The position numbers and the translations under genes are program-made. Shown here in pieces: positions 45,603 through 54,787 of a stretch of 64,000 nt of DNA. The number at the start of each line of letters is the position of its first letter. The first letter of the stretch is position 1. The notes under the pieces were generated by a model that had not been told where the DNA came from, searched no databases, and worked only from the letters and a program-made list of their open reading frames with translations. Origin of the DNA: an uncultured Coprococcus sp. (lineage in GTDB: Bacteria; Bacillota; Clostridia; Lachnospirales; Lachnospiraceae); contig CAKQTZ010000007.1 in NCBI GenBank assembly GCA_934277375.1, forward strand, positions 62,001 to 126,000. Direction: 5' to 3'.

Positions 45603-46057
45603 TTCTCTTTTACCTCCGGTATAACTGATACTTCGTCCTTGAGCGTCTTGAGAACAAAGTGAGTCTCAGTTGCTGACACTCCCTCATATCCCTTCACAAA
45701 TCTGTACACCTCGTCCAGACCTGCAGCGGAATCCGTCACTATCTTCAATATAAAGTCAAAATCTCCTGTCATATAGAAGCAAGCAACTATGCTGTCATTT
45801 GTCTGTATAAGCTGTGCAAATTCATCATAATATTTCGGATGCTTCAGTCTCACTTCCATGATGGCTACCATCTCATTGCCCAGCTTCTTCTGGTCAACCT
45901 CGATGGTATATCCCTTTATTACTCCACTACTCTCCATCTTCCTTATTCTCTCTATCACGGCCGAGACCGAGAGATTGATCTCCTCACTGATGGCCGATGC
46001 TGTAAGTCTAGCATTGTCCTTCAGGCATCTCAGTATCTTGTAGTCAATATTATCCAT
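45599..46057 (-). CDS. Lrp/AsnC-family transcriptional regulator
   Basis: Regulator of 152 residues: N-terminal helix-turn-helix (MDNIDYKILRCLKDNARLTASAI, then SVSAVIERIRKMESSGVIKGYT) and a C-terminal RAM ligand-binding domain (about residues 65-150). Family members sense amino acids. It lies between an AEC carrier and shikimate kinase, with 25-bp and overlapping junctions, so it may control the carrier in response to an amino acid (inference). Confidence 0.94.
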   Translation of the reverse strand: MDNIDYKILRCLKDNARLTASAISEEINLSVSAVIERIRKMESSGVIKGYTIEVDQKKLGNEMVAIMEVRLKHPKYYDEFAQLIQTNDSIVACFYMTGDFDFILKIVTDSAAGLDEVYRFVKGYEGVSATETHFVLKTLKDEVSVIPEVKEK

Positions 46058-46081
46058 TAATTCAACCTCTGTATATTAAAA

Positions 46082-47026
46082 TTAGATTGCTCCCAAACAT
46101 TTTAACACAAACACCCACAGAGTCAACGTCACCGACGATAATAATGTGGATAAAACGATAATATTCGATGACAGCACATAATCATTGTCCATATTCTTCG
46201 CCATGATATATCCCGACACCGTAGCCGGTGCTCCAACCATTATAAGTATCGCAACAATCTCACTCGGCCCAAATTCCATTCCTATTGCCACTGGAAGGAA
46301 TATGACAGGAAGGATCACAAGCTTTATGACTGTTGCCACAAGTGACGGCTTGAGCCTGGTCAATGCCTGCTGTGAGTCAAAACCTGCGCCTATGGCTATA
46401 AGTGCTATTGGAGTTGCTGTCTGTGCTATGTAATTGATCGTCCTCGTCGGAATGGCAGGTATAGGTATGTCAAATACAGAGAACGGAATTCCGATCAATA
46501 TTCCAATGATAATAGGATTCTTCAATATATTGATAAACGCCTTTTTTATTCCAGCCGTTCCCCTCTGTCTGTCATTTCCACCAAACGTCAGAGCTATTAC
46601 AGATATAACATTGTACATCGGTACAGCCGACACTATCATAAGCGGTGCCATACCCGAGTTGCCACAGATGTTCTCCACAAACGCAACTCCCAGCACCGCC
46701 GCACTTCCCCTGGCTGCTCCCTGTACAAATGCTCCTATCATCGTTCTGTCCTTACAATATATCAATGCAAATATCCACACCAGCCCAAACATGATGATAG
46801 TTCCAAAGAAACAGAATAAAACAAATTTCACATTGAGATCATCTAGTATTGATGTAGTCGCAATATCTCTGAACAAAAGAACTGGGAGTGCCACCTTGAA
46901 CACATATTTGTTGGCAACATTTGCAAACTCTTCTGTTATCAGATGTATCTTCATAAGGAACCAGCCTAACAAAATCACCAGAAATATCGGTATCGTGGCG
47001 TTTATACTGAAAATAAAATTATCCAT
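46082..47026 (-). CDS. AEC-family auxin-efflux-carrier-like transporter
   Basis: Ten-helix membrane protein of 314 residues, AEC/BART superfamily: N-terminal ATIPIFLVILLGWFLMKIHLI and C-terminal VGAPATVSGYIMAKNMDND with LSSNIIVLSTLLS, both typical. Bacterial members export or import malate or other small carboxylates. ATG 47026 (MDNFIFSINATIP) with GAGG upstream is preferred over TTG at 47035. Probably first gene of an operon with the Lrp/AsnC regulator and aroK. Confidence 0.9.
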   Translation of the reverse strand: MDNFIFSINATIPIFLVILLGWFLMKIHLITEEFANVANKYVFKVALPVLLFRDIATTSILDDLNVKFVLFCFFGTIIMFGLVWIFALIYCKDRTMIGAFVQGAARGSAAVLGVAFVENICGNSGMAPLMIVSAVPMYNVISVIALTFGGNDRQRGTAGIKKAFINILKNPIIIGILIGIPFSVFDIPIPAIPTRTINYIAQTATPIALIAIGAGFDSQQALTRLKPSLVATVIKLVILPVIFLPVAIGMEFGPSEIVAILIMVGAPATVSGYIMAKNMDNDYVLSSNIIVLSTLLSSVTLTLWVFVLKCLGAI

Positions 47027-47185
47027 TTTCTTCAATCCTCACTTTTTTACATTTTTTTCAAAATACCTATTGACATTTTTTTCTATAGTGCATATAATGC
47101 AAAAGTCGGTTTTGTGAATAGGCAATGCGCCTGATTCAATATAACACATCAGCAACTGATTTTCAAAAAAAAGTTAAAAAAGTTG

Positions 47186-47214
47186 TTGACAAACAACACT
47201 GACTTATGTATAAT
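47186..47214 (+). promoter_or_regulatory. tRNA-array promoter
   Basis: TTGACA (47186-47191), a 17-bp spacer and TATAAT (47209-47214), both perfect, with A-tracts upstream like an UP element. It lies 28 bp before tRNA-Pro. Confidence 0.93.
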
Positions 47215-47242
47215 AGATTTTGCGTTGGTCGCAAAGGACTAA

Positions 47243-47317
47243 CGGGGTGTGGCTCAGCTTGGCTAGAGCGCTTGATTTGGGATCAAGAGGTCGCAGGTTC
47301 GAATCCTGTCACCCCGA
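47243..47317 (+). tRNA. tRNA-Pro (TGG)
   Basis: Acceptor arms CGGGGTG/CACCCCG, anticodon arm CTTGA-TTTGGGA-TCAAG with anticodon TGG. No encoded CCA. First in a seven-tRNA array. Confidence 0.95.
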
Positions 47318-47347
47318 CTTTAAAACCAAAACACTGTTAAGCATTAT

Positions 47348-47418
47348 GCGGGTGTAGTTCAATGGTAGAACACTAGCCTTCCAAGCTAGATACGTGGGTT
47401 CGATTCCCATCACCCGCT
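47348..47418 (+). tRNA. tRNA-Gly (TCC)
   Basis: 71 nt; acceptor arms GCGGGTG/CACCCGC, anticodon loop CTTCCAA with anticodon TCC between CTAGC and GCTAG. Confidence 0.95.
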
Positions 47419-47451
47419 CTTTATTTTCGCTAATAAAGCGAAAATTGACAT

Positions 47452-47525
<74 letters not shown>

Positions 47526-47585
47526 TTTTTATATCTTAGCTACTACTACTATTCAGATAGCTAAGATATATTTTTATAAGCCTAT

Positions 47586-47660
47586 GGTGGGTATGGCGCA
47601 GTTGGCTAGCGCGCCAGATTGTGGCTCTGGAGGCCGAGGGTTCGAGTCCCTCTATCCACC
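47586..47660 (+). tRNA. tRNA-His (GTG)
   Basis: Anticodon loop TTGTGGC between CCAGA and TCTGG gives GTG. The extra 5' G (G-1) is encoded at 47586 opposite C73 at 47660; the acceptor arms are GTGGGTA/TATCCAC. Confidence 0.95.
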
Positions 47661-47691
47661 CTATTCTTTATCGCGTATATAGCGATGCTAT

Positions 47692-47764
47692 TGGGCTATC
47701 GCCAAGCGGTAAGGCACAGGACTTTGACTCCTGCATCTCGCTGGTTCGAATCCAGCTAGCCCAG
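47692..47764 (+). tRNA. tRNA-Gln (TTG)
   Basis: 73 nt; acceptor arms TGGGCTA/TAGCCCA, anticodon loop CTTTGAC giving TTG between CAGGA and TCCTG. Confidence 0.95.
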
Positions 47765-47783
47765 TTATTAAAGTCCAACTTAT

Positions 47784-47856
47784 GGGCCATTAGCTCAGGC
47801 GGTAGAGCACTTGACTTTTAATCAAGTTGTCCGGGGTTCGAGTCCCCGATGGCTCA
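47784..47856 (+). tRNA. tRNA-Lys (TTT)
   Basis: 73 nt; acceptor arms GGGCCAT/ATGGCTC, anticodon loop CTTTTAA giving TTT between CTTGA and TCAAG. Confidence 0.95.
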
Positions 47857-47860
47857 TTAC

Positions 47861-47895
47861 AATCCCTTCTCTTATGAGGGGTTATTTTTATTTAT
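47861..47895 (+). terminator. Possible terminator after tRNA-Lys
   Basis: AATCCCTT (47861-47868) pairs with GAGGGGTT (47876-47883) allowing G-U pairs, followed by ATTTTTATTT. tRNA-Leu follows 20 bp later, so this may only attenuate or act as a processing hairpin. Confidence 0.5.
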
Positions 47896-47915
47896 GACAA
47901 TATTATATGTAACAT

Positions 47916-47995
47916 GCGGATATGGCGGAACTGGCAGACGCGCTAGACTTAGGATCTAGTCCTTCGGGGTGCAGGTTCGATTCCTGTTATCCGCA
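47916..47995 (+). tRNA. tRNA-Leu (TAG)
   Basis: 80 nt with a long variable arm (GTCCTTCGGGGT); acceptor arms GCGGATA/TATCCGC, anticodon loop CTTAGGA giving TAG. Last of the array. Confidence 0.95.
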
Positions 47996-48009
47996 TTTTT
48001 TATTGCAAC

Positions 48010-48070
48010 AAAATACGCCCTATCTCATATCATGGAAAATCATTCCGCCAAATGAGATAGAGCGTATTTT
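48010..48070. terminator. Bidirectional terminator after the tRNA array
   Basis: AAAATACGC.CTATCTCAT and ATGAGATAG.GCGTATTTT pair around a 23-nt loop. It ends the tRNA array on plus and the acidic membrane-protein gene on minus. Confidence 0.85.
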
Positions 48071-48108
48071 AATGTAATATATACATCAACAACTGATATA
48101 CAATATTA

Positions 48109-48378
48109 CTACTCTGCATCTGCAGCAGGCTCAGCTTCAGCATCTGCAGCCTCGTCATCTGTGTCTTCCTCATCATCGAAGAAATCATCATCGAAATCAT
48201 CGTCAAAATCATCATCGAAATCATCGAGGAAATCTGGTGTCAGGTATGAATAAACTGCATAAGCAATTCCTGCAATAGCTGCAACTGCACCGATGATAAC
48301 AAGAATCACAAATAATGTGCTCTTTGCCTTCTCTTCTGTTGCATCGCCTTTAACTAAAATTACATCACTACTCTTCAT
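48109..48378 (-). CDS. Small membrane protein with acidic repeat tail
   Basis: Protein of 89 residues: a 22-residue N-terminal segment with a basic end (EEKAKS), one helix (TLFVILVIIGAVAAIAGIAYAVY), then a very acidic tail made of FDDD repeats (DFDDDFDDDFDDDFF) and Glu/Ala-rich text. The 12-bp DNA repeats behind FDDD are near-identical. No family recognised. The acidic tail could bind cations or basic proteins (inference). Confidence 0.72.
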   Translation of the reverse strand: MKSSDVILVKGDATEEKAKSTLFVILVIIGAVAAIAGIAYAVYSYLTPDFLDDFDDDFDDDFDDDFFDDEEDTDDEAADAEAEPAADAE

Positions 48379-48577
48379 CTCTACAATCCGCCCTTTCTTA
48401 ACCCATCACTGGGTTTCATTATATTATATTAATTTAGAAGATAAATCATACTAATATTATCTTCCAATACATATCGAAATTATATCATAGAGGTATTGTT
48501 TTTTCTATATATAATTTATAAATAAATCTAACATAATGAACTTTATTCAGATAGAGGTATTGTGTTTCTTGTATCTG

Positions 48578-50896
48578 TCAATCCACCTTCTTCAATTTGG
48601 CAAATGAAGCAAACATCTTTCTTATGCCGCATCTCTCAAAATTGACAGTAACCTCGTAATCTTTATCTCCTTTTTCAAGAGCCTCCACCACTCCAGTTCC
48701 AAACTTAATGTGTCTCACCCTGTCGCCCACAACATAGTCTGGTTTCGTGGACGGATTTACCACAAAAGCCTTTCCAAACGAAAGCTGAGACGACTGCCCC
48801 ATTCCTCCTGACGTATGGCTTTTTGCATATGAGCTGTACGGATTCTTCTGGCCATAACTTCTTCCGGACGTTCTTCCTGCACCATAGGAATTATATGAAT
48901 CACCGTATGCCCCACCTCGATTATATCTGTCAATAGACTCAGTCTCTTTCCTCCTTGCCATATTCTTCATATCCGCCTCATGCTCGAACAACATCGGAGG
49001 GATCTCTCTTATGAATCTTGACACATCACTGTAGGTTCTGTTGCCGTGCATCATCCTCTCTCTGGCTGCACTCAGATAAAGCTTCTTCATAGCCCTGGTT
49101 ATCCCCACATAACATAGACGTCTTTCCTCCTCAAGAGCATCTGGATCATCTGAATTGAGTGCCATGCCGCTTGGGAAAACGCGTTCCTCCATTCCACATA
49201 TGAACACGTATGGAAATTCCAGACCCTTAGCACTATGAAGCGTCATGAGCTTCACTTGATTGTCATCCTCCGTCATGGAATCAAGATCAGACACAAGTGC
49301 TATCTCTTCCAGAAATTCTCCCAGTCCCGACTCCTCATTATCTTCTGTGAACTCTACCACCTTATTCCTAAGCTCATCTATATTCTCAAGCCTTGTCATG
49401 GCCTCCTCAGTATGCTCCGCTATGAGAGCGTCCTCATATCCGGTATCTTCAAGGATTCTGTCGTATACAGAATCCAGCCCCTCACCATCATCGAGCATCT
49501 GCCTGAATGATTCGATAAGCTCCGCGAATTCCCTGATCTTGGATGCAGTCTTTGCTGCCATCCCAGGTATCTCTCCTGCCCGCTCTGAGGCCTCCAGCAT
49601 CGAAATACCATACGCATTGGCAAAGGATTCAACCTTTCCAAGACTAGCCTCGCCTATTCCGCGCTTAGGGACATTTACCACTCTTCTAAAATACAGATTA
49701 TCAGCAGAGTTGTTTATCACCTTAAGATATGCCAAGATATCCTTTATCTCCTTTCTGGCATAAAAATTCGTACCTCCATAGACTCTGTAAGGTATATTTC
49801 CATACACCATTTTTTCTCCCAGAACACGTGACTGCGCATTAGTCCTGTACAGAATTGCTATATCTCTATATTCCACTCCCTGTCTCACCAGCGTCTTTAT
49901 CCTGCTGGTCACAATATCACCCTCTGCATATTCGGAATCACACTGATCAAATGATATCTTTTCTCCAGCCTCTTTGTCTGTCCACAAAGCTTTATCTTTA
50001 CGTCCCTCATTATGTTTTATAACTGCATTCGCTGCCGCCAGTATATTGCCACAGGATCTGTAATTCTGCTCAAGTTTGATCACTCTTGCATCGTCGTATT
50101 CTTTCTCAAAATTTAAAATATTCGTTATATTTGCCCCTCTAAACTTATATATAGACTGGTCATCATCCCCGACTACACACAGATTTCTATATTTTCTTGC
50201 CAGCATTTTTACCAGAAGGAACTGTATGTGATTGGTATCCTGATACTCATCCACCATGATATACCTGAATCTGTTCTGATATGTATCCAGCACATCCGGA
50301 TTGTGTTCAAACAATTCCACCGTCTTATATATCAGATCATCAAAATCCATCGCATTATTTTTCCTGAGCCGTCCCTGATATTCAGTGTAAACCTCCGAAA
50401 CCTTAGTAGCCGCAAAGTCAGCAGCACTTCTCCTTGCAAACTCATCCGGAGACATATATTTCTCCTTGGCCCTGGATATCTCAGCCATAAACATTTTCTC
50501 CGGATATCTTTTGGGATCTATCTGAAGATCCTTGAGTATACTCTTTATCGTACTTTTCTGATCATCTGAATCATATATATCAAAACTCTTATTATAACCC
50601 AATCTATCCGCATATCTTCTGAGTATCCGCACACATAAAGAATGAAATGTGCTGACCCAGACCCTGTCCGCACCATCGCCGACTATCATATCCACACGTT
50701 CCCGCATCTCCTGTGCAGCCTTATTCGTAAATGTTATCGCCAATATATTAAGAGGATTAACTCCCTCATGTGCAATCAGGTATGCCACCCTGTGAGTTAT
50801 AACTCTGGTCTTACCACTTCCTGCTCCTGCCAATATAAGCAGTGGACCATCCACATACTCACACGCCTGTTCCTGCATATCGTTAAGTCCTGCCAT
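48578..50896 (-). CDS. pcrA: UvrD/PcrA-type ATP-dependent DNA helicase
   Basis: Superfamily 1A 3'-5' helicase of 772 residues for DNA repair and replication-conflict resolution. Q motif LNDMQEQA; Walker A LAGAGSGKTRVI (about residue 22); motif II VDEYQDTN (about 220); motif III GDDDQSIYKFRGA; motif IV LEQNYRSC; motif V LMTLHSAKGLEFPYVF; motif VI VGITRAMKKLYL. The C-terminal tail, after a Gly/Tyr/Ser-rich linker, ends in the PcrA-type tudor-like segment (VGDRVRHIKFGTGVV). Length slightly above the usual 720-750. Confidence 0.95.
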   Translation of the reverse strand: MAGLNDMQEQACEYVDGPLLILAGAGSGKTRVITHRVAYLIAHEGVNPLNILAITFTNKAAQEMRERVDMIVGDGADRVWVSTFHSLCVRILRRYADRLGYNKSFDIYDSDDQKSTIKSILKDLQIDPKRYPEKMFMAEISRAKEKYMSPDEFARRSAADFAATKVSEVYTEYQGRLRKNNAMDFDDLIYKTVELFEHNPDVLDTYQNRFRYIMVDEYQDTNHIQFLLVKMLARKYRNLCVVGDDDQSIYKFRGANITNILNFEKEYDDARVIKLEQNYRSCGNILAAANAVIKHNEGRKDKALWTDKEAGEKISFDQCDSEYAEGDIVTSRIKTLVRQGVEYRDIAILYRTNAQSRVLGEKMVYGNIPYRVYGGTNFYARKEIKDILAYLKVINNSADNLYFRRVVNVPKRGIGEASLGKVESFANAYGISMLEASERAGEIPGMAAKTASKIREFAELIESFRQMLDDGEGLDSVYDRILEDTGYEDALIAEHTEEAMTRLENIDELRNKVVEFTEDNEESGLGEFLEEIALVSDLDSMTEDDNQVKLMTLHSAKGLEFPYVFICGMEERVFPSGMALNSDDPDALEEERRLCYVGITRAMKKLYLSAARERMMHGNRTYSDVSRFIREIPPMLFEHEADMKNMARRKETESIDRYNRGGAYGDSYNSYGAGRTSGRSYGQKNPYSSYAKSHTSGGMGQSSQLSFGKAFVVNPSTKPDYVVGDRVRHIKFGTGVVEALEKGDKDYEVTVNFERCGIRKMFASFAKLKKVD

Positions 50897-50953
50897 ATCA
50901 CCCTCCTGTATCTCTTCTGTTTATCACATTCTGCCATACTCCTTACACAGCAA

Positions 50954-51025
50954 AACGCCATTATATATACCAAACATATGTTTTATTTCATCTGTCCAGT
51001 ATATCATAACGGCGTCTATTTGCAA
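50954..51025 (-). promoter_or_regulatory. pcrA promoter within an inverted repeat
   Basis: On minus, TTGCAA (complement of 51020-51025) and TATACT (complement of 50998-51003) are 16 bp apart. The same stretch is half of an imperfect 16-bp inverted repeat (50955-50970 with 50999-51015) that could be the terminator of the upstream SPFH gene. Both readings are possible. Confidence 0.45.
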
Positions 51026-51053
51026 ATGAATATATTCGTTTTATTTGTTATAG

Positions 51054-52028
51054 TTATCCTATAAGTTTGCTGCCACAGTTGCTGCAGAACTTGGCCCCAT
51101 TTGTCGGCTGTCCACAGTTAGGGCAGAACTTAGGTGCGCTGCCTGTCTGTGCTGAACCGCTGTTCATCTGGTTCATAGCTCCAGCCATCTGATTAGCCAT
51201 AGCCATTCCCATCTGCATTCCCACCATCGCATTCGCCATATCAGTGGCATTGCTTCCGGCAGTTCCCATTCGGCCACCCCTAGCCATGGAATCTACCATA
51301 CTCACCTGCTGGAACTTATTCATATCTCCCAACATAGAATACTCTGCCGCCTGATCAGCACGCTTCTGTATATTCTCCGGATATGTGAACTCACTGATCC
51401 TGAAATCGGTTATAGTGAGTCCTATTCCCAGGAGTTCCATGTCCAGATCTTCCTTGATACCCTTAGCTATATCCACTGAATTGGCCATAAGGTTGAACAC
51501 ATCACCGCCAACCTTTGTGATCCACTTCATGAGAAGTCCGTCCAGGATTCCCCTGATACGATCTCTGATGTCGTCAACAGTGAACTGCTGCTTTACACCA
51601 GCAACCTTTTCTATAAGTACATTATAATCGTCTACCTTGAATGAGAACTTTCCATTTGATCTGACCGGAAGTCCTCCAGGAAGTCCCGGTGCCTGAAGTC
51701 TGATCGGAGAACTTGTTCCCCAGTTGCATGTGAACTCCTTGGTGTTCACAAATAATACCTCAGCACGCAGGCCGGAGTTGAACCCAAACTTAAATCCCTT
51801 GAGAGTTGAAAGAAATGGAATGATCTGGGAATCTATTGTATAATTTCCCGACTCTGTAAATATTCCCTCAACGGCTCCGTTATAAAGAAATATGGCATCC
51901 TGTCCCGGCTTGATTATAAGCTTGGAATCCTTCTTTATCTCTCTGTTGGTCCATTTCCAGAAGATTATATCATCTCTGTACTCTTCCCACTCTACAACAT
52001 TAGCAAACTGATTTGAAAATAAACCCAT
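51054..52028 (-). CDS. SPFH-domain protein with C-terminal zinc ribbon (YdjI-like)
   Basis: Protein of 324 residues of the 'SPFH/virion core' group, like Bacillus subtilis YdjI. A band-7-like domain fills about residues 20-225 (WTNREIKKDSKLIIKPGQDAIFLY). A Met/Gly/Ala-rich low-complexity linker (ANAMVGMQMGMAMANQMAGA) follows, then a zinc ribbon with CPNCG and CSNCG at the end. It lies 37 bp after the pspA-like gene. In Bacillus, YdjI recruits or works with the PspA paralogue in the membrane-stress response (family knowledge); the same role is inferred here. Confidence 0.9.
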   Translation of the reverse strand: MGLFSNQFANVVEWEEYRDDIIFWKWTNREIKKDSKLIIKPGQDAIFLYNGAVEGIFTESGNYTIDSQIIPFLSTLKGFKFGFNSGLRAEVLFVNTKEFTCNWGTSSPIRLQAPGLPGGLPVRSNGKFSFKVDDYNVLIEKVAGVKQQFTVDDIRDRIRGILDGLLMKWITKVGGDVFNLMANSVDIAKGIKEDLDMELLGIGLTITDFRISEFTYPENIQKRADQAAEYSMLGDMNKFQQVSMVDSMARGGRMGTAGSNATDMANAMVGMQMGMAMANQMAGAMNQMNSGSAQTGSAPKFCPNCGQPTNGAKFCSNCGSKLIG

Positions 52029-52065
52029 CTATTGTGCTCCTCTCTGTTCTACAGTCGACAATAAA

Positions 52066-52743
52066 TTACTGTAATCCCATCTTGGCCTTAAGTGCTGCCA
52101 GCTCGTCCTGCACATCTGCATTAGGTGCTGCGTCATACTTGCTTGCAAGGTCATCTATAGAATCTGCTCCTGAATTGAGCTCACTCATCGCATTTGCCTT
52201 ATCAAGCATTGCATCTGCCTTTGCTTCCATTCTTGCAAATGCATCCATAGAAGCTGATGAATCACCGATACCGCCCATCATCTTGTTCATACGCTCCTGA
52301 GTCTTTGCAACCTGAACCTTAGCCTTGATTGTCTCTTTTCTCGCATTCAGATCACTGACATCCTTTGTGAGCTTATCATGCATCTGTCTCATCTTGGCTG
52401 CGTTAGCTGCTGCTGCATCATATGCCTGCTGAAGTGCTACCTGCTTCTGTGTAAGCTGGTTCTTCTTCTCAAGGAATTTCATTGCATCAGCCTCATTGCC
52501 GGCAACGAGTGCCTTCTCTGCATATGTCTGCATCTTTGCTATCTCTGCATCACACTCATCAAGCTGTCTCTTACATCTCTGCTCCTCAGCCATAACTGTT
52601 GCTGTCTCAGATTTAACCTTTCTGAGGTCCTCCTGAAGATCTCTCAGATACTGATCGATCATCTTCTCCGGATCCTCTGCCTTATCAAGAAGTGCATTGA
52701 TGTTTGATGACATGATGTCTTTAAATCTCTTTAAAATTCCCAT
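52066..52743 (-). CDS. PspA/IM30-family membrane-stress protein
   Basis: Coiled-coil, ESCRT-III-like protein of 225 residues that binds stressed membranes. MGILKRFKDIMSSNINALLDKAEDPEKMI is the typical N-terminus (amphipathic helix plus helix 1), followed by long helices rich in Ala, Lys and Glu to about residue 190. ATG 52743 has GGAGG upstream. Forms a two-gene operon with the SPFH protein downstream; the other ydj-operon members of Bacillus (YdjG, YdjH) are absent. Confidence 0.93.
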   Translation of the reverse strand: MGILKRFKDIMSSNINALLDKAEDPEKMIDQYLRDLQEDLRKVKSETATVMAEEQRCKRQLDECDAEIAKMQTYAEKALVAGNEADAMKFLEKKNQLTQKQVALQQAYDAAAANAAKMRQMHDKLTKDVSDLNARKETIKAKVQVAKTQERMNKMMGGIGDSSASMDAFARMEAKADAMLDKANAMSELNSGADSIDDLASKYDAAPNADVQDELAALKAKMGLQ

Positions 52744-53000
52744 AACTCTTACCTCCATGTGTTCGGTTTATTTATTTGTTTATAATATTAATGTTGTCTC
52801 CTGTCGACGACACCACCATTATATAATCTTATATGTTCTGCCGCAATCAGAACAATCGCATATTCACGTATCATATAATGTGCTTATAGACACGTTATCC
52901 CCCATAATGTGTCTGCCATCAACTTATTCAACTTTAACATTCGTCCCTGTATGTCCAGTCACCGGCACGCGTGGACATATGACGCGCTTATACAAATAGT

Positions 53001-53957
53001 TTATACGACTCCGTCATCCACATCATCGTATACATCCATTCTTCCACCTATTCTGAAATCCGGTTTTCCAGTACCCATAGCCGTGGCTCCCTCTGCACTG
53101 GCATCCGTGATGGATTCTTCCAGCCTGACAGGCGTCCTGTCTGCAAATCTTCTCTTCTTCTCATCAGCATCCATCTCTTTTATGACATGAAGCGCTGTGT
53201 CCACTTGATCATCTTCTTTGCTTCTCGGCTTTACCGGCTCCCTTGAGGCCTTTACTTTTATCGGCTCAGGCTCCTTCTTATCTTCAAAGTCGAATTCCCA
53301 CTGAACCATCTCAGGTTCATTGTTCTTCTCTTTATGTTCCTCTTCATTCGCCTTATTCTTTTCATAATACAGCTCATTCGCCAGCAACTGGCTTATCTCA
53401 AGGATATCCGCATATCTCTCCTGCTTCTTCATATCCATAAGACCTTCCATGAGCTCCTTCTTGTTATTCTCTATTATCTCTGATTTCTTTCTGAGCGAAT
53501 CAAGCACCCTGTCACTTTCCATGCTTATCATATTGTATGCCTGATTGACGGTTTCATTTATCTCCATCAGCATCTCGTTCGTATATATAATAGATGCCGC
53601 ATATATCTCGTTCGCAGTCCTGAGTGCCTGTCTGTCCTGTTTGTTAAGACTCTTGACCTTTCTATCCACCAGCAGTGGACTCGGCTTACTGAGTCTTATT
53701 CTGGATGCAGTCTCCTCAGCATCGGCAATTATCTCATCTGCCTCCTGCTCTGCCTCCTTGATTATCTTACTTCTCTTATCGGTTATCTCGTGATATGCCT
53801 TCAGTTCCAAATCTATCGTTGTTTTGAGTTCCTCTACTATCTCAAGAACCTCTTCTCTATTTACCAGAACCTTTCCAGCAGCAAATGGTACGTTCTGACC
53901 ATCTCCAACCAGTTCCTGTATTCTGTCTAACAGCTGTTTAGCTTTTCCGTTCTCCAT
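53001..53957 (-). CDS. DivIVA-like / V-type-ATPase-subunit-H-like coiled-coil protein
   Basis: Cytoplasmic protein of 318 residues, predicted mainly helical. MENGKAKQLLDRIQELV begins the family seen in Firmicutes and often annotated only as 'ATPase' or 'vacuolar-type H+-ATPase subunit H'; it has VNREEVLEIVEELK and AEQEADEIIADAEETASRI. A charged, disordered part (about residues 195-318) ends in FRIGGRMDVYDDVDDG. No enzymatic motif. ATG 53957 has GGAGG upstream; an in-frame ATG 27 codons earlier is less likely. A role in cell division or scaffolding is a guess. Confidence 0.75.
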   Translation of the reverse strand: MENGKAKQLLDRIQELVGDGQNVPFAAGKVLVNREEVLEIVEELKTTIDLELKAYHEITDKRSKIIKEAEQEADEIIADAEETASRIRLSKPSPLLVDRKVKSLNKQDRQALRTANEIYAASIIYTNEMLMEINETVNQAYNMISMESDRVLDSLRKKSEIIENNKKELMEGLMDMKKQERYADILEISQLLANELYYEKNKANEEEHKEKNNEPEMVQWEFDFEDKKEPEPIKVKASREPVKPRSKEDDQVDTALHVIKEMDADEKKRRFADRTPVRLEESITDASAEGATAMGTGKPDFRIGGRMDVYDDVDDGVV

Positions 53958-54100
53958 AATTGTGCCTCCGTAGAAACTTTTGTAACACATAAGTATACGT
54001 GAGTTTATTTTATCATCTTTCCTGCACCTTTTCAACAAATGCCATCCATTTATTTCTTACAATACTACCTCATTCTATTCCGGATTATGTAATGATATTA

Positions 54101-54784
54101 CTAATCTATCTGGCATTTTATGTCATCTCTAGGGAGTCCTAAAAAATCCTGGATCAGATGTCTTGTGAACAGCCGTCCCTCCTCACTTTCAAACACCCTC
54201 TCAGGATGCCACTGAAAAGCAAGGATACTCATGGCAGGAGACACAAATGCCTCAACCGACTCATTTTCCTCATCAACCACTATTGGGTAGAACATAGTGG
54301 AGAGATTCTCAATATATACACAGTCGCTGTGGAAATTATTGATTTTTATATCTCTGTCAGTTTTTACTACGTGAGCCATATGGTCAGTTCCCCTCGGTCT
54401 TGGCACCTTAAACCGTGCAGAATAACTTATCTTCCCTCCAAACAGGGCATTTATGTGCTGCATACCACGGCACACCCCTATGATCGGAATATTATTATGC
54501 ACACAGTACATTATAAGCCTCTCCTCCATAGCATCGCGGTGGGGCTGAAGTTCAGCATTGTGTGGTTCAACATAATGTCTCGGATGAAGCGTACCGCCTC
54601 CCGTGACGATAAGGAGGTCAAACTGCTCGTCAACTACCGCATCGAAATCCCTGGTGAAATTAGACACTGGTCTAAGACGTATTCCCAGGCTTTCATAAAA
54701 TTCTACATATGCAGCCTCCAGAACATCTGTGGACTTGCCATACATATTATGTCCTTCTCTCTGTGTTATCAGCGCATGCAGCAT
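54101..54784 (-). CDS. Class I glutamine amidotransferase / peptidase C26-like hydrolase
   Basis: Cytoplasmic enzyme of 227 residues in the gamma-glutamyl hydrolase family. The nucleophile Cys lies in IGVCRGMQHI (about residue 104) and the His in FQWHPER (about 192), so the triad is complete. LLIVTGGGTLHPRHY and GVCRGMQ are shared with gamma-glutamyl-GABA hydrolases and Campylobacter Cj1417-like enzymes. Its start follows the phosphotransferase stop by only 3 bp. In Campylobacter the pair Cj1418-Cj1417 makes the phosphoramidate donor, where Cj1417 hydrolyses gamma-glutamyl-CDP-amidate; a related task is inferred here, though a general PuuD-like role is possible. Confidence 0.82.
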   Translation of the reverse strand: MLHALITQREGHNMYGKSTDVLEAAYVEFYESLGIRLRPVSNFTRDFDAVVDEQFDLLIVTGGGTLHPRHYVEPHNAELQPHRDAMEERLIMYCVHNNIPIIGVCRGMQHINALFGGKISYSARFKVPRPRGTDHMAHVVKTDRDIKINNFHSDCVYIENLSTMFYPIVVDEENESVEAFVSPAMSILAFQWHPERVFESEEGRLFTRHLIQDFLGLPRDDIKCQID

Positions 54785-54787
54785 ATC

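Noticed and set aside
52889..52979. Terminator of the coiled-coil protein gene (hairpins GACAC..GTGTC and TATGTCCA..TGGACATA)
   Set aside because: Stems exist but neither has a T-tract on the needed strand, so I do not call a terminator.
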